A stretch of 64,000 nucleotides of DNA. Source: Sphingosinicella sp. LHD-64. GTDB lineage: Bacteria; Pseudomonadota; Alphaproteobacteria; Sphingomonadales; Sphingomonadaceae. Positions 1 to 7,531 of the stretch are shown one piece after another. A program made the position numbers and the translations under genes. Numbering within the stretch: position 1 is the stretch's first letter; every line of letters starts with the position of its first letter. The notes beneath the pieces were generated by a model. The model was not told the origin of the DNA. It did not search any database and saw only the letters and a list, made by a program, of their open reading frames with translations. Location of the stretch: the NCBI RefSeq assembly GCF_031157375.1, contig NZ_JAVIFV010000001.1, forward strand, positions 1,302,001 through 1,366,000. Reading direction: 5' to 3'.

Positions 1-78
1 CGAGACGCGCGAGCCGTCGACCAGCCCGGTCTCGCCGGCATCGCCGGTGCGGGTATAGATCTTGTTGAGCCTGACCAC
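1..78 (-). CDS. Cob(I)yrinic acid a,c-diamide adenosyltransferase, PduO type (N-terminal 26 residues only)
   Basis: Read on the minus strand from a GTG codon at 78 the sequence gives [20 protein letters not shown] followed by DGSRVS and then leaves the window. The motif [14 protein letters not shown] is the ATP-binding N-terminus of PduO-type corrinoid adenosyltransferases, which move the 5'-deoxyadenosyl group of ATP onto cob(I)alamin to make the B12 coenzyme. The gene lies just downstream of the twin-helix protein at 95-301 with a 16-bp gap, so the two are probably co-transcribed. Only the first 26 codons are visible, so catalytic completeness cannot be judged. Confidence 0.85.
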   Translation of the reverse strand, partial: MVRLNKIYTRTGDAGETGLVDGSRVS

Positions 79-94
79 CGCCCCGGAGTCGACG

Positions 95-301
95 CTAGCG
101 GCGGCCGCCGCCCGCGACGAGCAGCAGCACGACGGCGATCAGAATCGCGACCGCCTGGAAGAGGACGCGCTTGCGCATCAGCTCCTGCGAGCGCTGGCCA
201 GTGAGGTCCTTCTGCTGCGCCATGTTGATGACGCCCTTGATCAGCACGAACAGGGTCGCGCCGGCGGCGAGGACGAGCAGGATCACCAGAAGCCAGGTCA
301 T
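95..301 (-). CDS. Small twin-transmembrane protein of the HIG1/hypoxia-induced family
   Basis: The 68-residue product has two hydrophobic helices (about residues 2-22 and 47-65) joined by a short charged loop with a [16 protein letters not shown] stretch. This is the layout of the bacterial HIG1-like twin-helix proteins, whose mitochondrial relatives associate with respiratory supercomplexes. The molecular role in bacteria is not established. It precedes the cobalamin adenosyltransferase gene, an arrangement I recall as common in alphaproteobacteria. Its upstream region is occupied by the structured repeat 313-549, leaving only about 11 bp between the start codon and the repeat, so its promoter may lie inside the repeat. 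Confidence 0.8.
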   Translation of the reverse strand: MTWLLVILLVLAAGATLFVLIKGVINMAQQKDLTGQRSQELMRKRVLFQAVAILIAVVLLLVAGGGRR

Positions 302-312
302 GGCGCCTATCT

Positions 313-549
313 AGGGCCCAGACCCATGATCGGCAACGGCCGTGACGGAGCGGATTTTGGGTCAGGGCAAGGAGCGAGGAGGGAGCGATGCTTGGCGCAT
401 CGTGACCGACGAGCGACGCTGCCCTGGCGAAAAATGGGCAGGTGCGAATGTCCCGCGGACATTCGCGGCCATGCCGGGGGCATGGCGACCTGCCCATGCC
501 CGCCTTCTCCGGGCGATTACGACCATTGCCGATCATGGGTCTGGGCCCT
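313..549. repeat. Structured inverted-repeat element A (237 bp)
   Basis: The ends are a 31-bp inverted repeat (313-343 against 519-549) that matches at 29 of 31 positions. Both differences would still pair as G-U in RNA. Inside are a 7-bp stem (363-369 with 420-426) around a CGATGC/GCATCG hairpin (386-391 with 397-402), and a perfect 10-bp stem (434-443 with 488-497) that encloses two hairpins (444-453 with 457-466, and 468-475 with 479-486). The boxes GGCAAGGAG (366-374) and CGACGCTGCC (414-423) recur in element B at 41058-41232 with almost the same spacing. No open reading frame of note fits it. It could be a non-autonomous mobile element or a structured RNA. I cannot see a target-site duplication. 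Confidence 0.8.
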
Positions 550-1402
550 CGGCTTCTACGAGCGAATATCCAGCCGGATATTCCCCTCGACGCATGGCCG
601 CCACCAGCGCCGCCGGATCGGCGCCCGCCTCGCGCAGGCTGGCGATGGTCGGGGCGCCGTGCCGCTTGGCGAGGCGCGACCCGTCGGCGCCGGTGAGGAG
701 GCCGTGATGGTGGTAGCGCGGGGTCGGCAGGTCGAGCAGCGCCTGGAGCAGGCGGTGGACGTGGGTCGCGGCGAACAGGTCCTGCCCCCGCACGATGTCG
801 GTCACGCCCTGCGCCGCATCGTCGACGGTGACGGCGAGATGATAGCTCGCCGGCGCGTCCTTGCGGGCGAGCACGATGTCGCCGAACGCTTCGGGGGTGG
901 CGATGATCTCTTTGTCGTCGTCCATCCAATTCGGCATGCTCCCGCGTCCGCGGGAGAACACGGGAAGGGCTTTCGTCATGTCGAGCCGCCAGGCATGGGG
1001 CCGGCTTAGATCGCGATCGACGAGCCCGCGGCACGTCCCCGGATAGACGGGACCGTCGGGCCCATGCGGCGCCGCCACGCTCGCGGCAATGTCCGCGCGG
1101 GTGCAGAAGCAGGGATAGACCAGACCTGCAGCCTTCAGCTGGTCCAAGGCTGCGGCGTACAGATCCAGCCGCTCGGACTGGTAGATCATCTCCCCGTCCC
1201 ATTCGAGCCCGAGCCAGATCAGGTCCTCGAGGATCGCATCGACATGCTCGAGGCGCGACCGGCCGGGATCGATGTCCTCGATCCGAAGCAGAAAGGTCCC
1301 GTCCCGTTCCCGGGCGAAATCATGGGCTGCCAGCGCCGAGAAGGCGTGCCCCAGATGGAGCCGGCCGGTCGGCGAGGGAGCGAAGCGGGTGACGGGATGC
1401 AT
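533..1402 (-). CDS. gluQ: Glutamyl-Q tRNA(Asp) synthetase
   Basis: The 289-residue enzyme activates glutamate and attaches it to the queuosine at position 34 of tRNA(Asp). It is a shortened glutamyl-tRNA synthetase: the catalytic Rossmann domain is present with FAPSPTGRLHLGH at residues 7-19 (HIGH signature) and RLAKRHG near residue 243 (KMSKS equivalent), while the anticodon-binding half is missing, as expected for the family. The zinc site is visible as CFC near residue 98 with a later Tyr and Cys. The stop codon (533-535) lies inside the right terminal repeat of element A, so the last five codons (GPDP plus stop) are repeat-derived. A true GltX is encoded at 31224. Confidence 0.95.
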   Translation of the reverse strand: MHPVTRFAPSPTGRLHLGHAFSALAAHDFARERDGTFLLRIEDIDPGRSRLEHVDAILEDLIWLGLEWDGEMIYQSERLDLYAAALDQLKAAGLVYPCFCTRADIAASVAAPHGPDGPVYPGTCRGLVDRDLSRPHAWRLDMTKALPVFSRGRGSMPNWMDDDKEIIATPEAFGDIVLARKDAPASYHLAVTVDDAAQGVTDIVRGQDLFAATHVHRLLQALLDLPTPRYHHHGLLTGADGSRLAKRHGAPTIASLREAGADPAALVAAMRRGEYPAGYSLVEAEGPDP

Positions 1403-1554
1403 GGCCTTCGTAAAATTCCGCGCTTGACCGGGAGTCGCAACCTATGGTGTCATCATGGCGTCACGTCCACCAGCCATGGGCGTGGCGGACAGGAGAAGAC
1501 GGCCGGACCGACCGCTTTCTCCCTCGTTTCGGGTGCGACGGTATCGGGGGCGGC

Positions 1555-1579
1555 GTTTCGGGAGTAGTCTCCGCGAAAC
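1555..1579 (+). promoter_or_regulatory. Leader hairpin in front of the HNH gene
   Basis: GTTTCG (1555-1560) pairs with CGAAAC (1574-1579), and the inner GGAG (1561-1564) pairs with CTCC (1569-1572) around a TAGT loop with one bulged G. The likely ribosome-binding sequence GGGAG (1580-1584) begins immediately after the stem. The hairpin could therefore affect access to the GTG start at 1596. It may equally be a fortuitous structure in GC-rich DNA. Confidence 0.4.
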
Positions 1580-1595
1580 GGGAGCCTTTTGAACC

Positions 1596-2162
1596 GTGTA
1601 CCATCCCGATCTCCTCCGCCACCCCGAAAGCTGCCCCGCGCTCGTCCTGAACGCGGACTACACCCCCCTGAGCTACTATCCGCTGAGCCTGTGGCCGTGG
1701 CAGACCGCGGTCAAGGCGGTGTTCCTGGAGCGGGTCGACATCGTCGCCCAATATCGGCGCAAGGTGCACAGCCCGAGCTTCGAGATGAGCTTGCCGAGCG
1801 TGATCGCGCTTCGGCAATATGTGCGCCCGAGCGAATATCCGGCCTTCACCCGGTTCAACCTGTTCCTGCGCGACCGCTTCCAGTGCCAATATTGCGGGAC
1901 CTTCTCGGAGCTCACCTTCGACCATGTCGTGCCTCGCGCCCAAGGCGGCCGGACGACCTGGGAGAATGTCGCCACCGCCTGCGCACCGTGCAACCTCAAG
2001 AAAGGCGGCCGCACGCCCAGAGAGGCGCACATGCACATCTTCCGCCATCCCTACCGGCCGACCAGCTGGCAGCTCCAGGAGCATGGCCGCAGCTTCCCGC
2101 CGGGCTATCTCCACGAGAGCTGGCACGACTATCTCTACTGGGACGTCGAGCTGGAGGCGTAA
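1596..2162 (+). CDS. HNH endonuclease family protein
   Basis: The 188-residue protein starts at GTG with MYHPDLLRHPESCPALVLNA, which I recall as a typical N-terminus for this chromosomal alphaproteobacterial family. The C-terminal half carries an HNH fold: a CQYC knuckle near residue 108, then FDHVVPRAQGG with the metal-binding DH, TWENVATACAPCN with the central Asn and second CxxC, and LKKGGRTPREA. These residues predict a metal-dependent nucleic-acid nuclease held by a zinc ribbon. Its substrate is unknown. It is transcribed divergently from gluQ and converges on the small HNH gene at 2165-2443, with two bases between stop codons. Confidence 0.85.
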   Translation: MYHPDLLRHPESCPALVLNADYTPLSYYPLSLWPWQTAVKAVFLERVDIVAQYRRKVHSPSFEMSLPSVIALRQYVRPSEYPAFTRFNLFLRDRFQCQYCGTFSELTFDHVVPRAQGGRTTWENVATACAPCNLKKGGRTPREAHMHIFRHPYRPTSWQLQEHGRSFPPGYLHESWHDYLYWDVELEA

Positions 2163-2164
2163 CG

Positions 2165-2443
2165 TCAGCGCCGCCGTCGCGTCGGCGCGTGGAAATCCGG
2201 GTCCTTGTCCTGCACCCAGGCGATGAACCTTGCGATCTCGGGATGTGCCCGCAGCGCCGCGGCATCGACATAGTCGCGCTCAAGCGCCTTGTTGTCGATC
2301 GCCGCGTGGATGGTGCGGTGGCAGATCGGATGGATCGGCACTGTGTCGCGCCCGCCGCGGCTCTTCGGCAACGGATGGTGCCATTCGATCCGGCGCCCGA
2401 GCGGACGACCGCGCAGGAAGCAGTCCGATGGCGCGTCGCTCAC
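2165..2443 (-). CDS. Small HNH-type endonuclease domain protein
   Basis: The 92-residue product is little more than an HNH core: GRRIEWHHPLPKSRGG near residues 16-31 gives the His-His pair, HPICHRTIH near 38-46 the second strand and helix, and a basic tail ends in TRRRR. No CxxC zinc ribbon is present, unlike the neighbour at 1596. The start ATG overlaps the zntB stop as ATGA (2440-2443), so it is the last gene of the chain argH-lipoprotein-galU-zntB-HNH. Function is unknown. Similar small proteins occur scattered in sphingomonad genomes without a restriction partner, and none is seen here. Confidence 0.75.
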   Translation of the reverse strand: MSDAPSDCFLRGRPLGRRIEWHHPLPKSRGGRDTVPIHPICHRTIHAAIDNKALERDYVDAAALRAHPEIARFIAWVQDKDPDFHAPTRRRR

Positions 2444-3393
2444 CGGTTGATCCAGTGCCTCCAGTAGAACCAGCCGAACACGCCGACCCCGATCGCGACG
2501 CAGATCGCGACCATCACCCAGAAGGCGGAGGCGTGGGTCGCATAGGGAATGCCTTGCACGTTCATCCCGAACAAACCGGTGATGAAGGTCAGTGGCAGGA
2601 AGATGAAGGCGACGATCGAGATGTAGAGCGCCCGGTTGTCGATCTGCTCGGCGCGCAGGTCGGTGATCTGCTCGTGGAGCAAAGCGGCGCGCTCCCGCAC
2701 CGCCTCCAGCTCCTCGGCCATGCGCGCGAAGCGGTCAGCGGCCTCGACGATGTGCAGCCGATCATCCTGCGCCAGCCAGTCGAAATCGAGCGTGGCGAGG
2801 GTGCGCAGCGCGTCCCGGTCCGGCGCGACGAAGCGGCGGAAGCCGATCGCGTCGGAGCGCACCGCCGTGATCCTGCGGCGCAACGCATAGAGCTGGCTCG
2901 ATTCGAGGTCGCTCTCCACCTCGTCGAGCGTGTCGCCGAGCCCCGCCACCTGCGGATCGAGCTCGGTGCTGATCGCCCAGGCGTAGGCGGCGACGAGATC
3001 GCCGGAATCCTGGACGTGGCCCGCCTCCATCTTGGCGACCACCGCGTTCGTGGCGCTGAGGGTGCGGCGGCTGAGCGACGTCACCTTGTTGTGGGTGACC
3101 CAGAGGCGGATCGAGACCAATCGGTCCGAATCCTGCGGATCGCAGTCGCCGGGACCGCGCAGGTTGATGATCGCGCCATTGTCGATCGCGTCGCAGCGCG
3201 GCCGGGTCTCGGTCGCGACGAGCGCGCCGGCCGCGACATGGGGGATGTCCTTCTGGGTCTTGAGGCGCGCGAGATCGTCCTCGTCCTTCCCTTCGAAATG
3301 GACCCAGAGGAAGCCGGGACCGCGATAGGCGGCGGCTTCGTCGAGGCCGAGGCGCTTGGGCGGCCCGTCGCCGACGACGACCGCCCCTTCCAT
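2440..3393 (-). CDS. zntB: CorA-family zinc transporter ZntB
   Basis: A 317-residue inner-membrane divalent-cation transporter. The long acidic and helical cytoplasmic domain (about residues 1-250) is followed by two C-terminal transmembrane helices. The selectivity loop is FGMNVQGIP between the helices, containing the GMN triad of CorA proteins, and the QGIP extension is typical of ZntB. The start MEGAVVVGDGPP at 3393 is chosen because its ATG overlaps the galU stop as ATGA. An upstream in-frame extension to 3495 lies entirely within galU. ZntB has been described as an efflux or proton-coupled uptake system, so direction is not inferred here. Confidence 0.88.
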   Translation of the reverse strand: MEGAVVVGDGPPKRLGLDEAAAYRGPGFLWVHFEGKDEDDLARLKTQKDIPHVAAGALVATETRPRCDAIDNGAIINLRGPGDCDPQDSDRLVSIRLWVTHNKVTSLSRRTLSATNAVVAKMEAGHVQDSGDLVAAYAWAISTELDPQVAGLGDTLDEVESDLESSQLYALRRRITAVRSDAIGFRRFVAPDRDALRTLATLDFDWLAQDDRLHIVEAADRFARMAEELEAVRERAALLHEQITDLRAEQIDNRALYISIVAFIFLPLTFITGLFGMNVQGIPYATHASAFWVMVAICVAIGVGVFGWFYWRHWINR

Positions 3394-4253
3394 CAGGCGA
3401 TGCTCTCCAGATGCGCGCGCACCGCCGGGCCGACATCGTCCCGCGCCAGGGCCAGCGCCAGATTGGCGATGACGAAGCCCTTGGCGTCGCCGCAATCATG
3501 CCGGTCGCCATCGAACGTCACCGCATGGAACGGCTGCTTGCCGATCAAGGCGGCCATGCCGTCGGTGAGCTGGATCTCGCCGCCCGCGCCTTTGCCGATC
3601 GTCTCCAGGATCGGCATGATTCCAGGCTGGAGGATGTAGCGGCCGACTATCCCGAGCGTCGACGGTGCTTCCTCGGGCTTCGGTTTCTCGACCAGGCCCC
3701 TCACTTCGGTCAACGCGCCGTGTTGCGCGCCGGGCGTGATGATGCCGTAGCTCGCGGTGCGCGCACGCGGCACGTCCTGGGCGCAGACGATGTTGCCGCC
3801 GACCTTGTTGTAGGCCTCGACCATCTGCGCGAGGCAGCCGGGACGACCCACCATGAGATCGTCGGGGAGCAGCACCGCGAACGGCTCGTCGCCGACGATG
3901 GCGCGCGCACACCAGACAGCGTGGCCGAGGCCCAGCGGCGACTGCTGGCGCACCGACATGACTGCGCCGGGCGGGAAGCGGGTGCCCTCGAGCGGCGCCA
4001 GGCTCTTGCCGCGCGCCGTCATCGTCGCTTCCAGCTCGTATCCAATGTCGAAATGGTCCTCGAGCGCACCCTTGCCGCGGCCGTTGACGAAGATGAACTG
4101 CTCGATGCCCGCCTCGCGCGCCTCCTCGACCGCATATTGGATGAGCGGCTTGTCGACGATCGTCAGCATCTCCTTCGGCATCGCCTTGGTGGCGGGAAGG
4201 ATGCGGGTGCCGAGACCGGCGACCGGGAACACGGCCTTACGCAAGGGCTTCAT
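3393..4253 (-). CDS. galU: UTP--glucose-1-phosphate uridylyltransferase
   Basis: The 286-residue cytoplasmic enzyme makes UDP-glucose from UTP and glucose-1-phosphate, the donor for exopolysaccharide, LPS and osmoregulated periplasmic glucans (opgGH at 22470-25906 would consume it). The nucleotide-binding motif GLGTRILPATKAMPKEML lies at residues 13-30, the DD metal-binding pair is in FAVLLPDDLMVG near residue 130, and the substrate loop is GGEIQLTDG near 225. The length is normal. Start and stop both overlap neighbours by the ATGA arrangement, so it is translationally coupled to the lipoprotein upstream and zntB downstream. Confidence 0.95.
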   Translation of the reverse strand: MKPLRKAVFPVAGLGTRILPATKAMPKEMLTIVDKPLIQYAVEEAREAGIEQFIFVNGRGKGALEDHFDIGYELEATMTARGKSLAPLEGTRFPPGAVMSVRQQSPLGLGHAVWCARAIVGDEPFAVLLPDDLMVGRPGCLAQMVEAYNKVGGNIVCAQDVPRARTASYGIITPGAQHGALTEVRGLVEKPKPEEAPSTLGIVGRYILQPGIMPILETIGKGAGGEIQLTDGMAALIGKQPFHAVTFDGDRHDCGDAKGFVIANLALALARDDVGPAVRAHLESIA

Positions 4254-4537
4254 CGGGGGCCTTCACTGTCTTCAGGAACGGGAATGGTGCCGGCGGGCAC
4301 GTCGGGCGGGGGCAGGTCGAAGTGATCGTCCTCACGCTCCTCGGAGCGCCGGAGCAATTCGTCGACCCGCTGGGGGCGCGCGATGACGGGCTGGGCGAGC
4401 AGCTCGTCGGTGGTGAGCGGACGATCCATCGCCGCCGGCGCGGGCGCCGCGGTGGCGCCTTCGACCGGCTGCAGCGGCTCGCGCAGGCCGCAGGCCCCCG
4501 CGACCAGCGGCAGAATCAGAAGGGCGGTGCGCTTCAT
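4250..4537 (-). CDS. Small LptM-like lipoprotein
   Basis: The 95-residue product begins [20 protein letters not shown]: a short lipoprotein signal with a lipobox ending at Cys-16. The sequence after the cysteine, CGLREPL, resembles the CGLKGPL motif of LptM (YifL), the small lipoprotein that helps assemble the LptD/LptE translocon. The remainder is Pro/Ala-rich and acidic, probably unstructured. In many proteobacteria the LptM gene sits next to argH or lysA, as here after argH. The tail after residue 30 is longer than in enterobacterial LptM, so the assignment rests on the post-lipobox motif and context. Confidence 0.6.
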   Translation of the reverse strand: MKRTALLILPLVAGACGLREPLQPVEGATAAPAPAAMDRPLTTDELLAQPVIARPQRVDELLRRSEEREDDHFDLPPPDVPAGTIPVPEDSEGPR

Positions 4538-5910
4538 GTCCTTGCCCCCAATATCCTCTTCGCCTCCGCAATGCGCGCCCGGACCTCCGACGGCGCGGTG
4601 CCGCCGAAGCTCGTCCGGCTGTCGACCGACGCATCGGGCGAGAGGATATTGAAGACCTCGCCCGTGATTCGGTCGTCCACGCCCTTGAGCGCGTCCAGCG
4701 GCAATTCCCAGAGCGGCACCCCGCGCTCGTCGGCGAGCCGCACCGCCCGTCCGGTGATGTGATGCGCCTCACGGAACGGCACGCCGGCGGCGCGCACCAG
4801 CCAGTCGGCGAGATCGGTCGCGGTGGCATGGCCGGATTCGGCGAGCGCCCGCATCCGATCGGTGCGGAAGGCGACCGTCTCCACCATCCCGGCCATCGCG
4901 GCGAGTGAGAGCGTCAGAAGGTCGTGCGCCTCGAACACCGGCTCCTTGTCGTCCTGCATGTCCTTGGAATAAGCGAGCGGCAGGCCCTTCATCGTCGTCG
5001 AGAGGGCGACGAGCGTCCCCATGATCCGTCCGCTGTGGCCGCGCACCAGCTCGGCCGCGTCGGGGTTGCGCTTCTGCGGCATGATCGACGAGCCGGTCGA
5101 GAAGCTGTCGGACAGCGCGATGAAGCCGAAGGGCTGACTTGCCCACAGCACGAATTCCTCGGCAAGGCGCGAGAGGTGAAGCGCGCACTGGGCGGCCGCC
5201 ATCAGGTAATCGAGCGCGAAATCGCGGTCCGAGACTGCATCGAGCGAATTGGCGGTGGGCCGGTCGAAGCCCAAAGCCGCCGCGGTCGCCTTGCGGTCGA
5301 TCGGGAAGGAGGTGCCGGCCAGCGCCGCACTCCCCAGCGGACACTGGTTCATCCGCGCCCGCGCGTCGGCGAAACGCGAGGCGTCGCGCCGCAGCATCTC
5401 GTAATAGGCCATGAGGTGATGGCCCAATGTCACCGGCTGGGCGGACTGGAGGTGGGTGAAGCCCGGCATCACCGCCCCAGCCTGTTCCTCCGCCCGCGCC
5501 ACCAATGCCTGCTGCAGCGCCGAGATTCCCGCCAGAGCGCCGTCCATCGCGTCGCGCACCCAGAGGCGGAAATCGGTCGCCACCTGGTCGTTGCGCGAGC
5601 GCGCCGTGTGCAGCCGCCCGGCCGCCGGCCCGATCAGCTCGGCCAGCCGGCTCTCGACGTGCATGTGGATATCCTCAAGCGCCGCATCCTCCGGCACGCC
5701 GTCCGCCTCATATTCGTCGGCGATCCGGTCGAGCCCCTCCTCGATCGCATCGGCGTCCTCCTCGGCGACGATGCCCTGCGCGGCGAGCATCGCGACATGG
5801 ACCTTGCTCGCGGCGATATCCTGCCGCCACAATCGCTTGTCGAAGCCGATCGAGGCATTTATCTCGCGCATGATCGCCGAAGGGCCTTCGGCGAACCGCC
5901 CGCCCCACAT
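4534..5910 (-). CDS. argH: Argininosuccinate lyase
   Basis: The 458-residue enzyme splits argininosuccinate into arginine and fumarate, the last step of arginine synthesis. The start [14 protein letters not shown] at 5910 is the family N-terminus, and a longer in-frame reading to 6039 would run into the divergent thioredoxin gene. The fumarase-superfamily signature [16 protein letters not shown] is present near residue 280, and the general-base region [16 protein letters not shown] near residue 110. It is the first gene of a minus-strand chain of five genes that all overlap by 4 bp. Its start codon is only 19 nt from that of the divergent thioredoxin gene. Confidence 0.95.
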   Translation of the reverse strand: MWGGRFAEGPSAIMREINASIGFDKRLWRQDIAASKVHVAMLAAQGIVAEEDADAIEEGLDRIADEYEADGVPEDAALEDIHMHVESRLAELIGPAAGRLHTARSRNDQVATDFRLWVRDAMDGALAGISALQQALVARAEEQAGAVMPGFTHLQSAQPVTLGHHLMAYYEMLRRDASRFADARARMNQCPLGSAALAGTSFPIDRKATAAALGFDRPTANSLDAVSDRDFALDYLMAAAQCALHLSRLAEEFVLWASQPFGFIALSDSFSTGSSIMPQKRNPDAAELVRGHSGRIMGTLVALSTTMKGLPLAYSKDMQDDKEPVFEAHDLLTLSLAAMAGMVETVAFRTDRMRALAESGHATATDLADWLVRAAGVPFREAHHITGRAVRLADERGVPLWELPLDALKGVDDRITGEVFNILSPDASVDSRTSFGGTAPSEVRARIAEAKRILGART

Positions 5911-5929
5911 GGTGTTGGAGTCTTGATCC

Positions 5930-6520
5930 TTGCGGCTCGTAATCGCCCTTCTCCCTGCCCTGTCTATGGGCCTCGCGCTGGCCGGATGCGATAGGCAAAA
6001 CGCCTCCGCCCCGCAAGGCAACGACACCGCCACGGCCAATGCCGCCGAGCCTCAGGGCCAGCGCTACCCGACCGGCCGGCTCGACCGCTCCCATGCGGGC
6101 ATGCCGGCTCCAACGATCAATTTCGAGGACCCCGAGGGCCGCCCGACCACCATGGCCGCCTTCCGCGGCCGGCCGGTGCTGGTCAATCTCTGGGCGACCT
6201 GGTGTGGCCCCTGCGTCGTCGAGATGCCGGCGCTCGACGCGCTTGCGGCACGCGAGGGCGAAAATCTCCAGGTGGTCGCGATCAGCCAGGACATGGACGG
6301 CCGCCGGAAGGTCACCGACTTCTTCGCGGCCCGCCGCTTTTCGGCGCTCCAGCCCTATCTCGACTCGCGCCTCGACTTCATGATGGGCCTGCGCGTCGAC
6401 ACGCTGCCTACCACCATCCTCTACGACGCCGAAGGGCGGGAGGTCTGGCGGATGACCGGCATGGCCGAATGGGGCGACACGCGCACGACGCGGCTGCTCG
6501 ACGAGGCAGAGGCGGGATAG
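5930..6520 (+). CDS. TlpA-family thiol:disulfide oxidoreductase lipoprotein
   Basis: The 196-residue protein starts at TTG (5930) with GGAG 9 nt upstream. It has a lipoprotein signal ending LALAGC at Cys-20, then a low-complexity linker and a thioredoxin fold. The redox centre is WATWCGPC near residue 90, and the cis-Pro loop is DTLPTTIL near 162. Such proteins sit on the periplasmic face and reduce thiols, often for cytochrome c maturation or copper-site assembly. The partner here is not evident. It is transcribed divergently from argH with almost no room for two separate promoters, so at least one promoter must lie in the other gene. Confidence 0.88.
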   Translation: MRLVIALLPALSMGLALAGCDRQNASAPQGNDTATANAAEPQGQRYPTGRLDRSHAGMPAPTINFEDPEGRPTTMAAFRGRPVLVNLWATWCGPCVVEMPALDALAAREGENLQVVAISQDMDGRRKVTDFFAARRFSALQPYLDSRLDFMMGLRVDTLPTTILYDAEGREVWRMTGMAEWGDTRTTRLLDEAEAG

Positions 6521-6521
6521 C

Positions 6522-7454
6522 TTAGACCGCCGCAGGTCGCTCCCGACGGAGCAGCCGCAGCAGCCGCCCGTCGATCGCCGCGAGGCCCAGTCCGATCAGC
6601 GCCATGCCGGCGAACTGGCGGGGCTCCAGCCGCTCGCCGAGAAACAGGGCGCCGAGCAGGATCGCACTGATCGGGATCAGGAAGGTGACGAGCAGCGAGT
6701 TGGTCGCGCCCGCAGAGGCGAGCAGGCGGAAATAGAGGATGTAGGCAAGGCTGGTGCAGAAGATCGCGAGCGCGACGAGTGCGACCCAGGCCTCCGGCGG
6801 GGGGGCGGGCGAGGTCCAGGGCGGTTCGAAGAACAGGACCAGCGGCAACATCACGATCGCGCCCGCGGTCAGCTGGCCGGTCGCGACCGAGATCGGCGCG
6901 ATCCCCATCGGCCGGAAACGGCGGGCATAGACGCCGGCCAGCGCATAGCAGAGCGTCGCGCCGAGGCAGGCGAGCTGGGCGAGCGCATCGGAACCGATCT
7001 GTCCGAGGAGGCTTGGCCCGATCATGACGGCGACGCCGCCGAAGCCGAGGACCACGCCCGCGACCTTGCCCGGCGTCGCCCTTTCATCCGTGGTGGCGAT
7101 ATGCGCGACGATCACGCCCCAGATCGGCGTCGTCGCGTTGAGGATCGAGCCGAGCCCGCCGGTGATCGTCCCCTGCGCCCAGGCGAACAGGATGAAGGGC
7201 ACGACATTGTTGAGCAGCGCCAGGATCAGGAACGCGCTCGCCGCGCCGGGCGGCAGCGGCAGCCGCTCGCGCTTCGCCAGCAGCACGCCCCACAGCACCG
7301 CGCCGGCGAGCACCAGCCGCGCCAGCACCAGGCTGAACGGCGCCACGGATTCCACCGCGATCTCGATGAAGAAGAAGGAGCCACCCCACAGCACGGACAG
7401 CGCGAGCAGAATCGCCCAGTCCCTGCCGCTCATGCTGGTCGGTTGGGTCGCCAT
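6522..7454 (-). CDS. EamA/DMT-family drug-metabolite transporter
   Basis: The 310-residue protein is almost wholly hydrophobic, with about ten predicted transmembrane helices forming two EamA repeats (roughly residues 12-145 and 160-300). The second repeat contains GATNSLLVTFLIPISAILLG, the conserved region seen in this exporter family. Substrates for this class range from amino acids to purines and cannot be read from sequence. It converges on the thioredoxin gene with one base between stops and stands alone as a transcription unit. The 77-bp gap to dapD shows no clear terminator. Confidence 0.85.
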   Translation of the reverse strand: MATQPTSMSGRDWAILLALSVLWGGSFFFIEIAVESVAPFSLVLARLVLAGAVLWGVLLAKRERLPLPPGAASAFLILALLNNVVPFILFAWAQGTITGGLGSILNATTPIWGVIVAHIATTDERATPGKVAGVVLGFGGVAVMIGPSLLGQIGSDALAQLACLGATLCYALAGVYARRFRPMGIAPISVATGQLTAGAIVMLPLVLFFEPPWTSPAPPPEAWVALVALAIFCTSLAYILYFRLLASAGATNSLLVTFLIPISAILLGALFLGERLEPRQFAGMALIGLGLAAIDGRLLRLLRRERPAAV

Positions 7455-7531
7455 GCGACGGACATAGGCATTCGAAAGGGTGGGGCGTCACGAAACTTGC
7501 GGCCGAACTGATAAACTCGGCTTATCGACGG

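Noticed and set aside
62-1009. Long plus-strand reading frame through 62-1009
   Set aside because: It is the shadow of gluQ and element A in a GC-rich sequence: composition is Arg/Gly-rich, it covers two real genes on the other strand and matches no family.
1424-1448. TTGACC...TATGGT as a promoter for the HNH gene
   Set aside because: The spacer is 13 bp, too short for a sigma-70 promoter, and the -10 is weak.
2165-2443. Restriction-modification or toxin-antitoxin system around the HNH genes
   Set aside because: No methyltransferase, specificity subunit or antitoxin gene adjoins; both HNH proteins are in housekeeping surroundings.
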